Shown: positions 37,081 through 46,602 of the stretch, piece by piece
Position numbering within the stretch: the stretch's first letter is position 1
How the letters are laid out: every line of letters starts with the position of its first letter
Assembly: GCA_934700335.1 (NCBI GenBank)
Contig: CAKUXM010000007.1
Coordinates: 1 to 64,000 of the forward strand
Length of the DNA: 64,000 bases
Reading direction: 5' to 3'
Source of the DNA: an uncultured Candidatus Melainabacteria bacterium
Lineage (GTDB): Bacteria; Cyanobacteriota; Vampirovibrionia; Gastranaerophilales; Gastranaerophilaceae
Made by a program: the position numbers and the translations under genes
The notes under the pieces: model-generated
What the model was told of the DNA's origin: nothing
Database searches by the model: none
What the model saw: only the letters and a program-made list of their open reading frames with translations

Positions 37081-37335
37081 ATGTTTATCATTGAATTTAT
37101 TGTAAATTATTGGAAGAAAAAGTATCACACTGAACCTCCAAGAGATTTGCCAAATTTAGAAACGCAACCTTATCCTGTATACGACTACAGTCAAGACGAT
37201 TACGAAAATTGCGAACACGTATTCATGCCTGTAGATAGTACAGGAGAGGTTTTAGCGTGCACAAAATGTGGTTTCGTCAAAAAGAGAGACGAAATTATCC
37301 CAGAAAAGAAAAGTAATAACCCTTTTGAAATGTAA
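37081..37335 (+). CDS. Small hypothetical protein with a zinc-ribbon-like Cys pattern
   Basis: 84 aa. The middle has NCEHVF and, 15 residues later, ACTKCGF, which could form a C-H / C-C metal site. Pro- and Asp-rich flanks; no signal peptide. It follows cdd so closely that co-transcription and coupled translation are likely. Function unknown. Confidence 0.75.
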   Translation: MFIIEFIVNYWKKKYHTEPPRDLPNLETQPYPVYDYSQDDYENCEHVFMPVDSTGEVLACTKCGFVKKRDEIIPEKKSNNPFEM

Positions 37336-37339
37336 TTTA

Positions 37340-37741
37340 TTATTTTATTTGGAATGTACATTTAGAACAATGAGCTTTTGGCTCTTTGCATAAATTGTCG
37401 TACATGTCGTACATTTCTTCAATTTTTACAACTAGTGGACTTCCACATTTAGGACAAGGTATTTCTGTTTCACCTTGTAAAATTGCATCTTTAATAATTT
37501 CTGTTGTTTCAATTGTAACTTTATCTGGCTCAAAAACTTTTTCGTGCATTTTTATTTCTTTAGGTGAAATTTTTAAACCTTTTGCAAGGTTTTGTCTTAT
37601 TGTTACAGGAAGAAATAATTCTTGAGAAGATTCAATACCTTCAATAATTTCTTCTTTTACATTACACTTTTTCGCAAGGGCTGAAACTGTAAGTCCTACG
37701 TGTTCTCTTTTTTCTCTAATAAATTCTGCTAAACTTTTCAT
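37340..37741 (-). CDS. XRE-type helix-turn-helix protein with C-terminal zinc ribbon
   Basis: 133 aa. Residues 1-65 are an XRE/Cro-like HTH (REHVGLTVSALAKKCNVKEEIIEGIE). The C-terminal part has CPKCGS and, about 30 residues later, CSKC, a four-cysteine zinc ribbon. A DNA-binding regulator; targets unknown. It converges on the 84-aa gene and diverges from the secreted hydrolase gene, 30 bp away, which it might control. Confidence 0.8.
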   Translation of the reverse strand: MKSLAEFIREKREHVGLTVSALAKKCNVKEEIIEGIESSQELFLPVTIRQNLAKGLKISPKEIKMHEKVFEPDKVTIETTEIIKDAILQGETEIPCPKCGSPLVVKIEEMYDMYDNLCKEPKAHCSKCTFQIK

Positions 37742-37770
37742 AAAATTATTATATGATAAAATATTTTATT

Positions 37771-38940
37771 ATGAAAAAGATTTTAAGTATTTTATCAATA
37801 TTTTTACTTTTAAATAGTATTTCGTTTGCAAGTACACCAGTAGATTTTATTTATATCAATGGTTCAAACAACAATAGCCCAAAGATGTATAACTGGTTTA
37901 TCAAGGGTATAAACAAGTTTCACCCATATTTGAAAGCACAAATTGAAAAAGACAAATACACTTACGAACATTTTTTGAACAACGGAGAATACGTGATTGA
38001 AGAAAAGCCTTCAAATTATTTTTGGGGATATAAGAGTCAGGAAGATTTGATGTTTATGAGAGAAAAAGCTAATTCACTACGTTCAATCAGCCCTTTCATT
38101 GCATATTGCGTAAGAAACACTATCGCAGACATTATGCACGATGCAATTTGGGTTCAAAAAAGTCATAATATGATTCCGATTATTCAAGAACTTGATACTC
38201 AAATCAAAAACGATTTAAAACAAGGCAAAAAAGTTGTACTTCTAGGATATTCTGCAGGTACTTTTATTACTATGGAATACCTATTCAACAAAGCTCCTTA
38301 TATTGATATTAAAGAATGGTTTAGCGACAAAAATCTTGATAAAGATTTGACTACAATGATTGAGAAAAATCCTAGAAAAGACACATGTCTAATGGCATTT
38401 GTCGGTTCAAACTTAACTAACGCATCACCTCTAGGACAAATTATGACAAATCCTAATAAGGAAGAATTTAAAAAGGCATATCTAGGTATGGATAGTTTCA
38501 CTGACAAATACTGTGTTCCAGAGGGTTCAGTATTAGGTGTTATAAATTACGCAAGTCCAATACCTCTGTTCTACTCAGATATGACAGATAAAAGAACTGA
38601 CGGTGTAAAATTCTACAAATTATTATACAAATATTTAATTGAACACAAATTCTTCTTCCTAACTGTAAACTGGGCAGATGACCCTCTAGGATTTCCAAAT
38701 GGTGTAAACAGAACAAACGAAGAATTGCAAAAATTAATCAATATGGATTTTGATAACGAATTAGGATTCTTCTACGATTACTCTAAAAAAGAAAGTTTAA
38801 GAACCTTTGCAGGCGCTCATACTTCTTATTGGAATTCTAAAAAACGTTTTGCAAAAGCTATCGTAAAAGGTTACACAGAAGGGCACATGTACCAATACGA
38901 CGAAGAGATTGTAAACAAGAGAAAATTAAAAAATAAATAA
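37771..38940 (+). CDS. Secreted alpha/beta-hydrolase-like protein
   Basis: 389 aa. A signal peptide (1-20) precedes VDFIYINGSNNN. GYSAG at 159-163 with Ser161 after the strand KKVVLLG is the nucleophile elbow; the active His may be in FAGAHTSYW near residue 350. I take ATG 37771 over 37753 because an extended -10 box (TGATAAAAT) sits 8 nt before it and it gives a cleaner signal peptide; there is no Shine-Dalgarno. Probably a periplasmic or secreted esterase/lipase; substrate unknown. Confidence 0.7.
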   Translation: MKKILSILSIFLLLNSISFASTPVDFIYINGSNNNSPKMYNWFIKGINKFHPYLKAQIEKDKYTYEHFLNNGEYVIEEKPSNYFWGYKSQEDLMFMREKANSLRSISPFIAYCVRNTIADIMHDAIWVQKSHNMIPIIQELDTQIKNDLKQGKKVVLLGYSAGTFITMEYLFNKAPYIDIKEWFSDKNLDKDLTTMIEKNPRKDTCLMAFVGSNLTNASPLGQIMTNPNKEEFKKAYLGMDSFTDKYCVPEGSVLGVINYASPIPLFYSDMTDKRTDGVKFYKLLYKYLIEHKFFFLTVNWADDPLGFPNGVNRTNEELQKLINMDFDNELGFFYDYSKKESLRTFAGAHTSYWNSKKRFAKAIVKGYTEGHMYQYDEEIVNKRKLKNK

Positions 38941-39011
38941 AATTTTGTTAAAAAAGGTTAATATTTGAGATAAAACTAACAATTTTTATTTTTAGGAACA
39001 TTAAACCTAAT

Positions 39012-40793
39012 ATGAATATTTTGCCGATAAGTTTTATAAATTTTAAAGGTACTCAAAAGGTCAATAAAATGAATGTTCAAGCACAAAGAGCATTCATGTC
39101 TCAACCTCTTAAAAATGATACTTTTACAAAGTCTGAATTTAATCTTGAATCGGCAATGCGTTCATTAGAAACGGTAAAAAACGATAAAAACAAACCAAAA
39201 TTTAACGAGTGGTATTTACAAAATATAAGAACTGAACTTCAAGCTGAGCCTAAAAAATGGGAAGCTGTAAATTCTTTGGCTCATAACAAAAAAGTTAACG
39301 GCGAATTTGTCTATATGCTTGCATCTCAACCATTAGACAAACTTAATGAAATAAAATTTTATTCAGAAGTTAAAGACGAAAAAGGTGAAAATAAATACGA
39401 CGGCAAAGCTTTAATGAACTTCAATGACAAAGCTAATACAGAGGATTTGGCAAAGGTTAGACCTTTAACTAAAACTGCTCTTTCACCTAAAAACATTGTA
39501 GCTATTTCTCAAGAAAAAGATTTACCAGATATGAACAAGTTATCTGATAAAATTCTTGAAATACAAAAAGAACAAGGTAAAAACTTAGAAGAAATTTCTG
39601 TCGTAAAAGATGATTACAAAAACAAAGAATCACTTGTTGTTGTAAAAAACGGTAATACAAAAATTACAAAAGCATTTGACAAAAACCTAAATGCAATCTA
39701 CGACGAAAAACGAGTTGAAGACAAAGAAAACAACATTATAAAAACATACACAAAAGATTATAGAAACAATTCAACTTCAGAAATCACATCAACTTTTGAC
39801 AAAGATGCAGAATTTGAGGTTGTAACATCAGAAATTCGTACACAATACAACAAAAATGGCGAAATAGAATATACAGAAAAAACTACACCTTCTGAAGTTC
39901 AAGGTGTTCTTAACGTTACTCGCACAGACAAAGACGGTAACGAAACAATTTTGAGTTCTGGTAAAATCGATAAGAAAACTGGCATTGCTTCTGTAAAAAA
40001 AGAAATGACATCTTTAGACGGAACAAAGACAGAATACTTATACGAAAACGACCCTCAAGGTAACAGAATTTTAGACTACAAAATCACAGATAAAAAAGGT
40101 AAAACTCTTTTAAATCTTTCAGAAGCGTTTGAAGTTATTAACAAAAATAAATTTATCTCTTCAAGAGGTGAAGAACGTTATCAAATAGACGTTACAGATA
40201 AAGGCGTAAAAGTTCAAAACCTAAAAGATAAAAATAAAAAAGCAGAATTTAGAGTTGGTAAAGAATTAGACGACAAACCTCAATTATTAATCAACACATT
40301 AAAACAAATTTCTGGTGATGAATTAATCAAAATGAGAGAAAATGTTGATACACTTGTAGGTTTGGATAATTGCTTAGATTCAAATTATAGTGGAGGTTTA
40401 GAGGCAATCTTTACAGGAGATAACGCATTTTTATTAACTCACGAAATTGGACATACAATCGATTTTAAAAATACAGATATTTCAACAAACGAAAGTTATG
40501 AAAAAACTTTCAAAAACACAATTACAATGGATAAAGCAGTTAATAAAGTTTATGACGAAGAAATGAGTAATTTCTTAAAAGCATTCCCTGATGCGCAAAG
40601 AAAACATATCGATTACTTTATCAGAAAAGAAAAACACATGGGTGGCGAAAAAGGCGGAGTTAGCGAAACAATCGCCGAAACTAACGCTTTAATAAATTCC
40701 CCAAAAACAGATAATTCATTGAGATTTAGAACTCAATATTTGCAACAATATTTTCCTAAAACAATCGCAGAAGTTGCTAAAAAATTAGGATAA
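39012..40793 (+). CDS. Zincin-type metalloprotein (HEIGH), paralogue of 24978-26756
   Basis: 593 aa. It opens MNILPISFINFKG, then KNDTFTKSEF (35-43), the lineage motifs. The middle shares long stretches with its paralogue, including SLDGTKTEYLYENDPQGNR and VDKKTG-type hairpins. HEIGH is at 477-481 and ETIAET (Glu552/Glu556) gives the third ligand. The end QYLQQYFPKTIAEV is common to both. AGGAAC lies before the ATG. It is convergent with the M3-like peptidase gene, 5 bp away. Substrate and location are unknown; the YD-like middle suggests a cell-surface or secreted protein. Confidence 0.75.
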   Translation: MNILPISFINFKGTQKVNKMNVQAQRAFMSQPLKNDTFTKSEFNLESAMRSLETVKNDKNKPKFNEWYLQNIRTELQAEPKKWEAVNSLAHNKKVNGEFVYMLASQPLDKLNEIKFYSEVKDEKGENKYDGKALMNFNDKANTEDLAKVRPLTKTALSPKNIVAISQEKDLPDMNKLSDKILEIQKEQGKNLEEISVVKDDYKNKESLVVVKNGNTKITKAFDKNLNAIYDEKRVEDKENNIIKTYTKDYRNNSTSEITSTFDKDAEFEVVTSEIRTQYNKNGEIEYTEKTTPSEVQGVLNVTRTDKDGNETILSSGKIDKKTGIASVKKEMTSLDGTKTEYLYENDPQGNRILDYKITDKKGKTLLNLSEAFEVINKNKFISSRGEERYQIDVTDKGVKVQNLKDKNKKAEFRVGKELDDKPQLLINTLKQISGDELIKMRENVDTLVGLDNCLDSNYSGGLEAIFTGDNAFLLTHEIGHTIDFKNTDISTNESYEKTFKNTITMDKAVNKVYDEEMSNFLKAFPDAQRKHIDYFIRKEKHMGGEKGGVSETIAETNALINSPKTDNSLRFRTQYLQQYFPKTIAEVAKKLG

Positions 40794-40798
40794 AAATT

Positions 40799-42409
40799 TT
40801 ATTTTTTAAATTGTTTGCAATAAGCATCAACGTCTAAAGCTTTGCCAGTAGCAGATTTTAGAATTTCTTCATCTGTTTTTGATGCACCATATTTGAAAAT
40901 TTTATCGTTAAAGAATTTTGCAGTATCTTTTGACTCAGTAAGTTTTACAGTACCGTTTTTAGAAACAGCATTGTACAATTGTTCTGCAACAACTTCACCC
41001 TCTGCATAATAGTGATAATAAACAGGTGAATGAATAAAATGGTCGATATCAGTCCACTCTAATTTGCTGTAATTTTTGTTATTGTATTTTTCGCCACAAT
41101 CTTTCCAAAGCTTTTGTAAGTCTTGGTCAGGGTTTTCGTACATTGCTTTTTCAAAACGGTCTACTTGAATGTATGAACGAATTTTGTCAGCCTTGCTTGA
41201 TAAAGAAGCCTCTTTAATTTCTTTAGTCGCTTTTTCTGGCAAATCTAAAACTTTTGAAATAGTACCTTCTTTTTCCATTAAACCACCCATTAATAAAGCA
41301 ACACCTTCATCTAAAGTTTCTGAAGCGATTGTTTTTTGACTGTTAGGTAAATTTTTGCCAAAGCTTGAATAATGAACAGCATGACCAAGCTCGTGCATTA
41401 GTGTACTTACGCTAAATAGAGGTTTGTTTTCCAAATCTAAATCAGCTAAAACTCTTACATCTTTATTTGGATTAACAGAATTTGTTTGTCTAGAATTTAT
41501 TTTATTTTGTCTTGGAAACAAATCAAATTTTGTTATAGGCATATCCATAATATCCCAGCCCATATTCTTGTAAACATCTGAACATAAGCCTAAAATATTA
41601 TTTTTGCCTAATCTGGAACTGATAAGTTTTTCTGTTTCTTTTGAAATACTTTTTTGATTTTTTTCGATTTCGTTTGTTGCATTAGTAATTTTTTCAAACA
41701 TTTCATCAATTTGCTTAGAATCTTTACCTTGTTCAGCAAGTTTCATTTCGTAGAAATTTGCATAACCATTTTTCTTAGCATAAGTATTTCTTGTTTTTAC
41801 TAATTTAATAATGTCTTTTGATATGTAATCTCTGTAAGCAACACCTTCTGGATTTTCAAATTTGTTTGCCTTTAATTGAACCTTTTTTTCTACTTTTGCA
41901 ACTTTTGCATAATCCTCATCAACTTTGTCAGCTTCTTGAGAATTAAAGGCTTCAAAAGTTTCTAAAACTACGTCTAATTCTTGTTTTAGCTCTGGATTTT
42001 TAATCTTTGTATTTTCTTTTAGGTTTTTAAATTTATCATAAAGTTTTTCATCTTGATAAAAAGTATCGACAGAATTTTGCGCATTGTCAAATTTTTCTTG
42101 ATTTTCTTGAGTATTGTTTGTTATATAATCCCAATAAGCTTTTCCAGCCTCAACTTCTTTTGAATGATACTCCATATTTAATTTATTTATAGCACTTTTA
42201 ACATCACGTTCTTCTTGAGTTAAAGGTGATAGAGATTGCTTAGGTACAACTTTATTTTTGCCTAAAAACGGCATAACATAAGAAGTCGTATTTTGAACAA
42301 GCGTATCATAAGTCTTTTGCTCAGATTTGTTTTCTGATACAACATCTTCTTTAATTAGGGTATCTTTATTGATAGATATTTTTGATAATTTGTTGTTATT
42401 AATTTGCAT
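40799..42409 (-). CDS. M3/M2-like zinc peptidase (oligoendopeptidase type)
   Basis: 536 aa, mostly helical. TLMHELGHAVHY holds HELGH at 339-343 and ETLDEGVALL supplies Glu364 or Glu368, as in M3/M2 peptidases (HExxH then Glu about 25 residues on). SPVYYHYYAEGEVVAEQL near 460 matches the tyrosine-rich substrate segment of these families. The N-terminal ~75 residues are Asn/Ser/Lys-rich and extra to the fold. No signal peptide. Such enzymes cut oligopeptides. Confidence is good for the class, low for substrate. Confidence 0.8.
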   Translation of the reverse strand: MQINNNKLSKISINKDTLIKEDVVSENKSEQKTYDTLVQNTTSYVMPFLGKNKVVPKQSLSPLTQEERDVKSAINKLNMEYHSKEVEAGKAYWDYITNNTQENQEKFDNAQNSVDTFYQDEKLYDKFKNLKENTKIKNPELKQELDVVLETFEAFNSQEADKVDEDYAKVAKVEKKVQLKANKFENPEGVAYRDYISKDIIKLVKTRNTYAKKNGYANFYEMKLAEQGKDSKQIDEMFEKITNATNEIEKNQKSISKETEKLISSRLGKNNILGLCSDVYKNMGWDIMDMPITKFDLFPRQNKINSRQTNSVNPNKDVRVLADLDLENKPLFSVSTLMHELGHAVHYSSFGKNLPNSQKTIASETLDEGVALLMGGLMEKEGTISKVLDLPEKATKEIKEASLSSKADKIRSYIQVDRFEKAMYENPDQDLQKLWKDCGEKYNNKNYSKLEWTDIDHFIHSPVYYHYYAEGEVVAEQLYNAVSKNGTVKLTESKDTAKFFNDKIFKYGASKTDEEILKSATGKALDVDAYCKQFKK

Positions 42410-42543
42410 TCAAAAGACCTTTTACATGGATAATTATAACAATTTGAGGAAAGTTTTACAAGAAGATGTAAATTAAAATAAAGCAGTTGTAAAGAAAAAA
42501 TATTTTTTGTATAATGAAAACACAAACGAACGAGAATAAAAAT

Positions 42544-42615
42544 GGGTTCGTGGCGCAGCGGTAGCGCAGGAGACTCTTAATCTCTTGGTCGTGGGTTCAA
42601 ATCCCACCGGACTCA
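42544..42615 (+). tRNA. tRNA-Lys(CUU)
   Basis: 72 nt. Acceptor GGGTTCG with CGGACTC (two wobble pairs), D-arm GCGCAGCGGTAGCGC, anticodon loop CTCTTAA giving CUU, T-arm GTGGGTTCAAATCCCAC, discriminator A. A terminator follows. The G-U pairs in the acceptor make it slightly degenerate but every arm folds. Confidence 0.92.
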
Positions 42616-42633
42616 TTTTTTAAATACAGATAT

Positions 42634-42663
42634 AGCAAGGCTTTCAGACCTTGCTTATTTTTT
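42634..42663 (+). terminator. Intrinsic terminator after tRNA-Lys
   Basis: AGCAAGG, 8-nt loop, CCTTGCT and TATTTTTT. Confidence 0.85.
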
Positions 42664-42705
42664 GAAAAATTTTAAAAATTTGCTCGTGGCACACTCACGG
42701 CACAG

Positions 42706-43695
42706 TTATTTTCTTAATCTTACGATTGCGGTACCAGATGTCATGCCTGCCCCAAAAGCACAAAGTAACAATGTAGAAGGACTTTTCAAAATACCTTTTT
42801 TAATCTTATCAGAAAGAACACAAGGAATTGATGTAGCAGAAGTATTACCAAATTCTTCAATATTTGTAAGAACTTTTTCCGATTGAATACCTAATCTTTC
42901 AGTCAAAGCCTCTATCATTCTTAAATTTGCTTGATGTGGAACAAAATAATCGATATCTTTCCACGTCATATTCGATTTTGCTAATGTTTTTTCAATCAAT
43001 AACGGAACTTCTTGCATAACGTATTTATAAACATCTTTTCCAATCATTTTTAAATGATTATCACCATTAATGCCGTCATTTTCTGCCAAAGGACAAATTT
43101 CTCTTTGTAAATCAAGACTTATAAACTCTTTTTTTGTTCCGTCAGCACCAAGTATCACTTCTTCAATATCATTAATTCCGTCATTTGATTCTTCAACAAA
43201 AGTTGCTGTTGCGCCGTCTCCAAAAAGAACGCACGTTGTTCTGTCTTTCCAATCAACAAATTTTGAAGTTGTATCAGAAGTAAGGAGCAAAACTCTTTTT
43301 GCAAAACCCATTGCAACATTTGCTCTTGCAATTTGCAAAGCATAAACATATCCTGTACAAGCCACTGAAATATCAAATGCGCTTGCATTTTTTGCACCAA
43401 TCCCCGCTTGTACCTCGCATGCAACTGTCGGATAATGTCTTTCCGGTGAAGATGTCGCAGAAATTATCATATCTATTGTTTCTGGATTAATATTTTTATT
43501 TTCAATAAGTTTTTTTGAGGCCTCAATAGCAAGCGTTGAAGCCGTTTCAGAAGAGGAAGCAATATATCTACTTTTTATTCCTGTTCTTTGCGTAATCCAT
43601 TCATCGCTTGTATCAACAATCTTTGAAATATCATCATTTGTAACTTTTAATTTTGGAACGCTATATTCAATTCCATTTATACATACTGGTATCAT
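42706..43695 (-). CDS. fabH: 3-oxoacyl-ACP synthase III
   Basis: 329 aa from the ATG at 43695. DISVACTGYVYAL has catalytic Cys113; HQANLRMIEAL provides the His and EFGNTSATSIPCVL the Asn. It condenses acetyl-CoA or another acyl-CoA with malonyl-ACP to begin fatty-acid synthesis. The upstream GTG in frame is less likely than this ATG. No other fab genes lie beside it; mutL is the upstream neighbour on the same strand, 88 nt away. Confidence 0.95.
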   Translation of the reverse strand: MIPVCINGIEYSVPKLKVTNDDISKIVDTSDEWITQRTGIKSRYIASSSETASTLAIEASKKLIENKNINPETIDMIISATSSPERHYPTVACEVQAGIGAKNASAFDISVACTGYVYALQIARANVAMGFAKRVLLLTSDTTSKFVDWKDRTTCVLFGDGATATFVEESNDGINDIEEVILGADGTKKEFISLDLQREICPLAENDGINGDNHLKMIGKDVYKYVMQEVPLLIEKTLAKSNMTWKDIDYFVPHQANLRMIEALTERLGIQSEKVLTNIEEFGNTSATSIPCVLSDKIKKGILKSPSTLLLCAFGAGMTSGTAIVRLRK

Positions 43696-43783
43696 AAATT
43701 TTAATCTCACTTAATTTTGCGAAAACCATTCTAACTTTTATTAAAAATAACGTCAAGTATTTTTTACAAAACAATTAACGTTT

Positions 43784-45589
43784 TTATTTATTTCTACTAA
43801 AGAAACCTGCAATGTCTTTATGTTTTAGGGTTTTTGAAATAGGTCTACCGTGTGGACAAGTGTATGGTTCTTTGCAAGCTCTCCAATTTTTAATCAAATC
43901 TTGCATTTGCCACATTGTCAACTCGTCTCCTGCCTTTATCGCAGCACGACAAGAAGTTGTTATCAAAATCTTTTCTTCTAATCCGTCCAAATCGCCTTTA
44001 AGATTTTCTAAAATATCTGAAAGCAAATCTTTTGGATTAACCTTAGACAACATTTGAGGAATTTTTTTGAAAGTTATTTCATTGTTTCCTAAAAAAGCTA
44101 TTTCATAACCATATCTTTCAAACTTGTTTTCATTTTCTTTCAATTGTTCATATTCATTAGGAGAAACAGCCAAAATATCAGATACAAAAAGAATTTGAGA
44201 TGCAACATCTTTTTGAGATTTTAGTTTTTCATAAATATATCTTTCTGCTGCAATATGTTGATCCACTATTTCCAAACCATCTTCTTTTTCAATTAAAATA
44301 TATGTTTTTTTATACTGTCCAATAATATTTTCTTCAAAACTCGCTTCTTCTTTATATTGGGTATAAGAAATATTTTTTGTATATGTAGTTTTTTCTTTTG
44401 GAATATCCATTTTTAATTGATATTGAGCCTTCATCTCATCAGGAGTCTTCAACGTAACTTCTTTTGGCTCATATTTTGGAATATCACTCACATACACATC
44501 ATCAGGATTTTTTTCTTCTTCTTGTTTTTTAGAGAAGAAATCAACAACTTTTTCCTCATTAAAATCGTCATTTCTAACTTCTGTAGTATTCATCAATGCC
44601 ATTTTTACAGCTGACATAACAAAGCTAAAAATTTGATTAGTGTTTTTATATCGAACTTCTTTTTTTGTCGGGTGTACATTTACATCAACATCTTGAGGTT
44701 GGATTTCAAGATTTAGAATAACAAATGGGTATTTATTTTTTTCTAATAAAAATTTATAAGCCATATCAATAGCTTTATGAATTACGGCACATTTTACAGG
44801 TCTTGAATTTACATAAGTAAAATAACCTTTTTTACTAGAACGTGTATAATCAGGTGTTGAGACATATCCTGAAATTTTTAAATTTGAAATTTCGTCTGTT
44901 TTATAAACCTCTTTCAGATAATTAACTGCATCTTTTGAGTAAACCTCTTTAACAGTTGAAAGAACATCATTTAAGCCGTTAGTTTCTAGTGCAACTTTGT
45001 CTTCATTTTTGAGTGTAAAAGCAACATCTGGGTGAATAATTGCAATTGTTTGAATAAGTTCTTGAATGTATGAAAATTCAGTTTTTGAACTACGTAAAAA
45101 TTTCAATCGAGCCGGAATATTATAAAATAAATCCTTAATTTCCATAATCGTACCAATAGCGCAACCAGTTGGAGTTGTTTTAACCTCACTATTTTCACAT
45201 TCGACCTTTGTACCGTTTTCAAAATCTTTTGTTCTTGTAATACAAGTAACTTTTGAAATAGAAATTATACTAGCTAAAGCTTCACCCCTAAAACCAAGAG
45301 TGTGAATATCATACAAATCTTCAGTGTCAGAAATTTTGCTTGTTGCGTGTTTTGAAAAGGCAAGCATAATATCGTCAGGGTGAATACCAGAACCGTTATC
45401 CGCAATTCTAATATTTCTACACTCATTAGAAATTTCTATACTAATTTTTTTTGCACCAGCATCAATAGAATTTTCTACCAATTCTTTCACTACAGAATAA
45501 GGTCTTTCAATTACTTCCCCTGCTGCAATCTGGTTTATAAGGTGTTTTGATAGTTGTTTAATTCTTCCATTCATACTAGAAATTTTAAC
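43784..45589 (-). CDS. mutL: DNA mismatch repair protein MutL, endonuclease type
   Basis: 601 aa. The GHKL ATPase motifs are clear: ELVENSIDAG, RIADNGSGI, TLGFRGEAL. The C-terminal part carries DQHIAAERYIYE, a form of the DQHA(x2)E(x4)E endonuclease motif with Ala replaced by Ile, and CPHGRP near the end, so this MutL probably nicks DNA itself. I choose the GTG at 45589 because GGAGG lies 5 nt before it; ATG 45607 overlaps that site. mutS is not adjacent. Divergent from the methyltransferase gene. Confidence 0.95.
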   Translation of the reverse strand, partial: VKISSMNGRIKQLSKHLINQIAAGEVIERPYSVVKELVENSIDAGAKKISIEISNECRNIRIADNGSGIHPDDIMLAFSKHATSKISDTEDLYDIHTLGFRGEALASIISISKVTCITRTKDFENGTKVECENSEVKTTPTGCAIGTIMEIKDLFYNIPARLKFLRSSKTEFSYIQELIQTIAIIHPDVAFTLKNEDKVALETNGLNDVLSTVKEVYSKDAVNYLKEVYKTDEISNLKISGYVSTPDYTRSSKKGYFTYVNSRPVKCAVIHKAIDMAYKFLLEKNKYPFVILNLEIQPQDVDVNVHPTKKEVRYKNTNQIFSFVMSAVKMALMNTTEVRNDDFNEEKVVDFFSKKQEEEKNPDDVYVSDIPKYEPKEVTLKTPDEMKAQYQLKMDIPKEKTTYTKNISYTQYKEEASFEENIIGQYKKTYILIEKEDGLEIVDQHIAAERYIYEKLKSQKDVASQILFVSDILAVSPNEYEQLKENENKFERYGYEIAFLGNNEITFKKIPQMLSKVNPKDLLSDILENLKGDLDGLEEKILITTSCRAAIKAGDELTMWQMQDLIKNWRACKEPYTCPHGRPISKTLKHKDIAGFFSRNK

Positions 45590-45648
45590 ACAAATTCCTC
45601 CAAACATGTGATTTTTTATTTTAAAACAAAGTTTAAAATAATTGTATT

Positions 45649-46521
45649 ATGAGAACAAATACAAAACAAAAACACGTAGAAGAAAAGAAGGTTGACTTAA
45701 AGGTTGTACAAACCAACCCTATTAAAACAGTCGCTTACAATGACATTAACTTAAAAAATTGGAAAGATTATCCGGAAGTAAAAACAGATACATTCTGGCA
45801 ATTCCCAACAAGATTAAGAGAGCACGGACACTCAAACGATTATCACGGAAACTATATCCCTCAACTTGCTCAACAGTTTTATGAGAGATATACAAAAAAA
45901 GGTGATGTCGTTCTAGATTTATTCTTTGGTTCAGGCACATCAGGAATTGAAGCAGTAAATATGGACAGACGTTGCATCGGCGTTGAATTAAAACAAGAAT
46001 TGGTTGATTCTGTAAGTAAAAAATTCACACCAAAACAACTTGTAACTGACGTTAATATTATCTGCGGTGATTCAACAAGCCAAGAGTCAATGGATAAAGT
46101 TCAAGCAAGACTTGAAGTTATGGGAAAAGAAAAAGCACAATTCTTAATTCTTCACCCACCATATGACGATATTATCAAATTCTCTGATAAGAAAGAGGAC
46201 TTGTCTAATTGTTCTTCAACAGAAGAATTCTATGACTTGTTTGAAAAAGTTGCAAAAAATGGCTACGACATGCTTGAAAAAGGTCGTTTTGCAGCATTGA
46301 TTATTGGAGATAGCTACAAAAATTCAGAAGTTCAACCTTTAGGCTTCAAATGCATGGAAAGAATGCAAAACTTAGGCATGAAATTGAAAGCTACAATCGT
46401 TAAAGATATTCAAGGCAACGAAAGAGCAAAAGGAAGAACTGCAAACCTTTGGAGATATAGAGCATTGGCTGGAGGATTTAATATTTTCCAACACGAATAC
46501 ATCTTTATTTTCCAAAAATAA
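45649..46521 (+). CDS. Orphan DNA methyltransferase with an HPPY motif
   Basis: 290 aa. HGNYIPQLAQQFYERY (motif X-like), LDLFFGSGTSGIEAV (motif I, SAM binding, 91-103) and ILHPPYDDII (169-172, where amino-methyltransferases usually have D/N/SPPY) mark an exocyclic-amino DNA methylase. The C-terminus ends HEYIFIFQK as in these enzymes. No restriction endonuclease gene is adjacent, so it may act in regulation or protection. A TAAAAT box lies 9 nt before the ATG with no Shine-Dalgarno. HPPY makes catalysis plausible but not certain. Confidence 0.85.
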   Translation: MRTNTKQKHVEEKKVDLKVVQTNPIKTVAYNDINLKNWKDYPEVKTDTFWQFPTRLREHGHSNDYHGNYIPQLAQQFYERYTKKGDVVLDLFFGSGTSGIEAVNMDRRCIGVELKQELVDSVSKKFTPKQLVTDVNIICGDSTSQESMDKVQARLEVMGKEKAQFLILHPPYDDIIKFSDKKEDLSNCSSTEEFYDLFEKVAKNGYDMLEKGRFAALIIGDSYKNSEVQPLGFKCMERMQNLGMKLKATIVKDIQGNERAKGRTANLWRYRALAGGFNIFQHEYIFIFQK

Positions 46522-46558
46522 ACAAGAACTAAAATTACATTATCCCCCTAAAAACGGT

Positions 46559-46585
46559 AACGGGCGACTCAGAGAGTCGCCCGTT
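46559..46585. terminator. Hairpin between convergent genes
   Basis: A perfect 12-bp stem (AACGGGCGACTC / GAGTCGCCCGTT) with a 3-nt loop. The minus side is followed by ACCGTTTTTAGG, the plus side by ATTTATAT; probably bidirectional. Confidence 0.65.
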
Positions 46586-46602
46586 GATTTATATAAAAGG
46601 TC

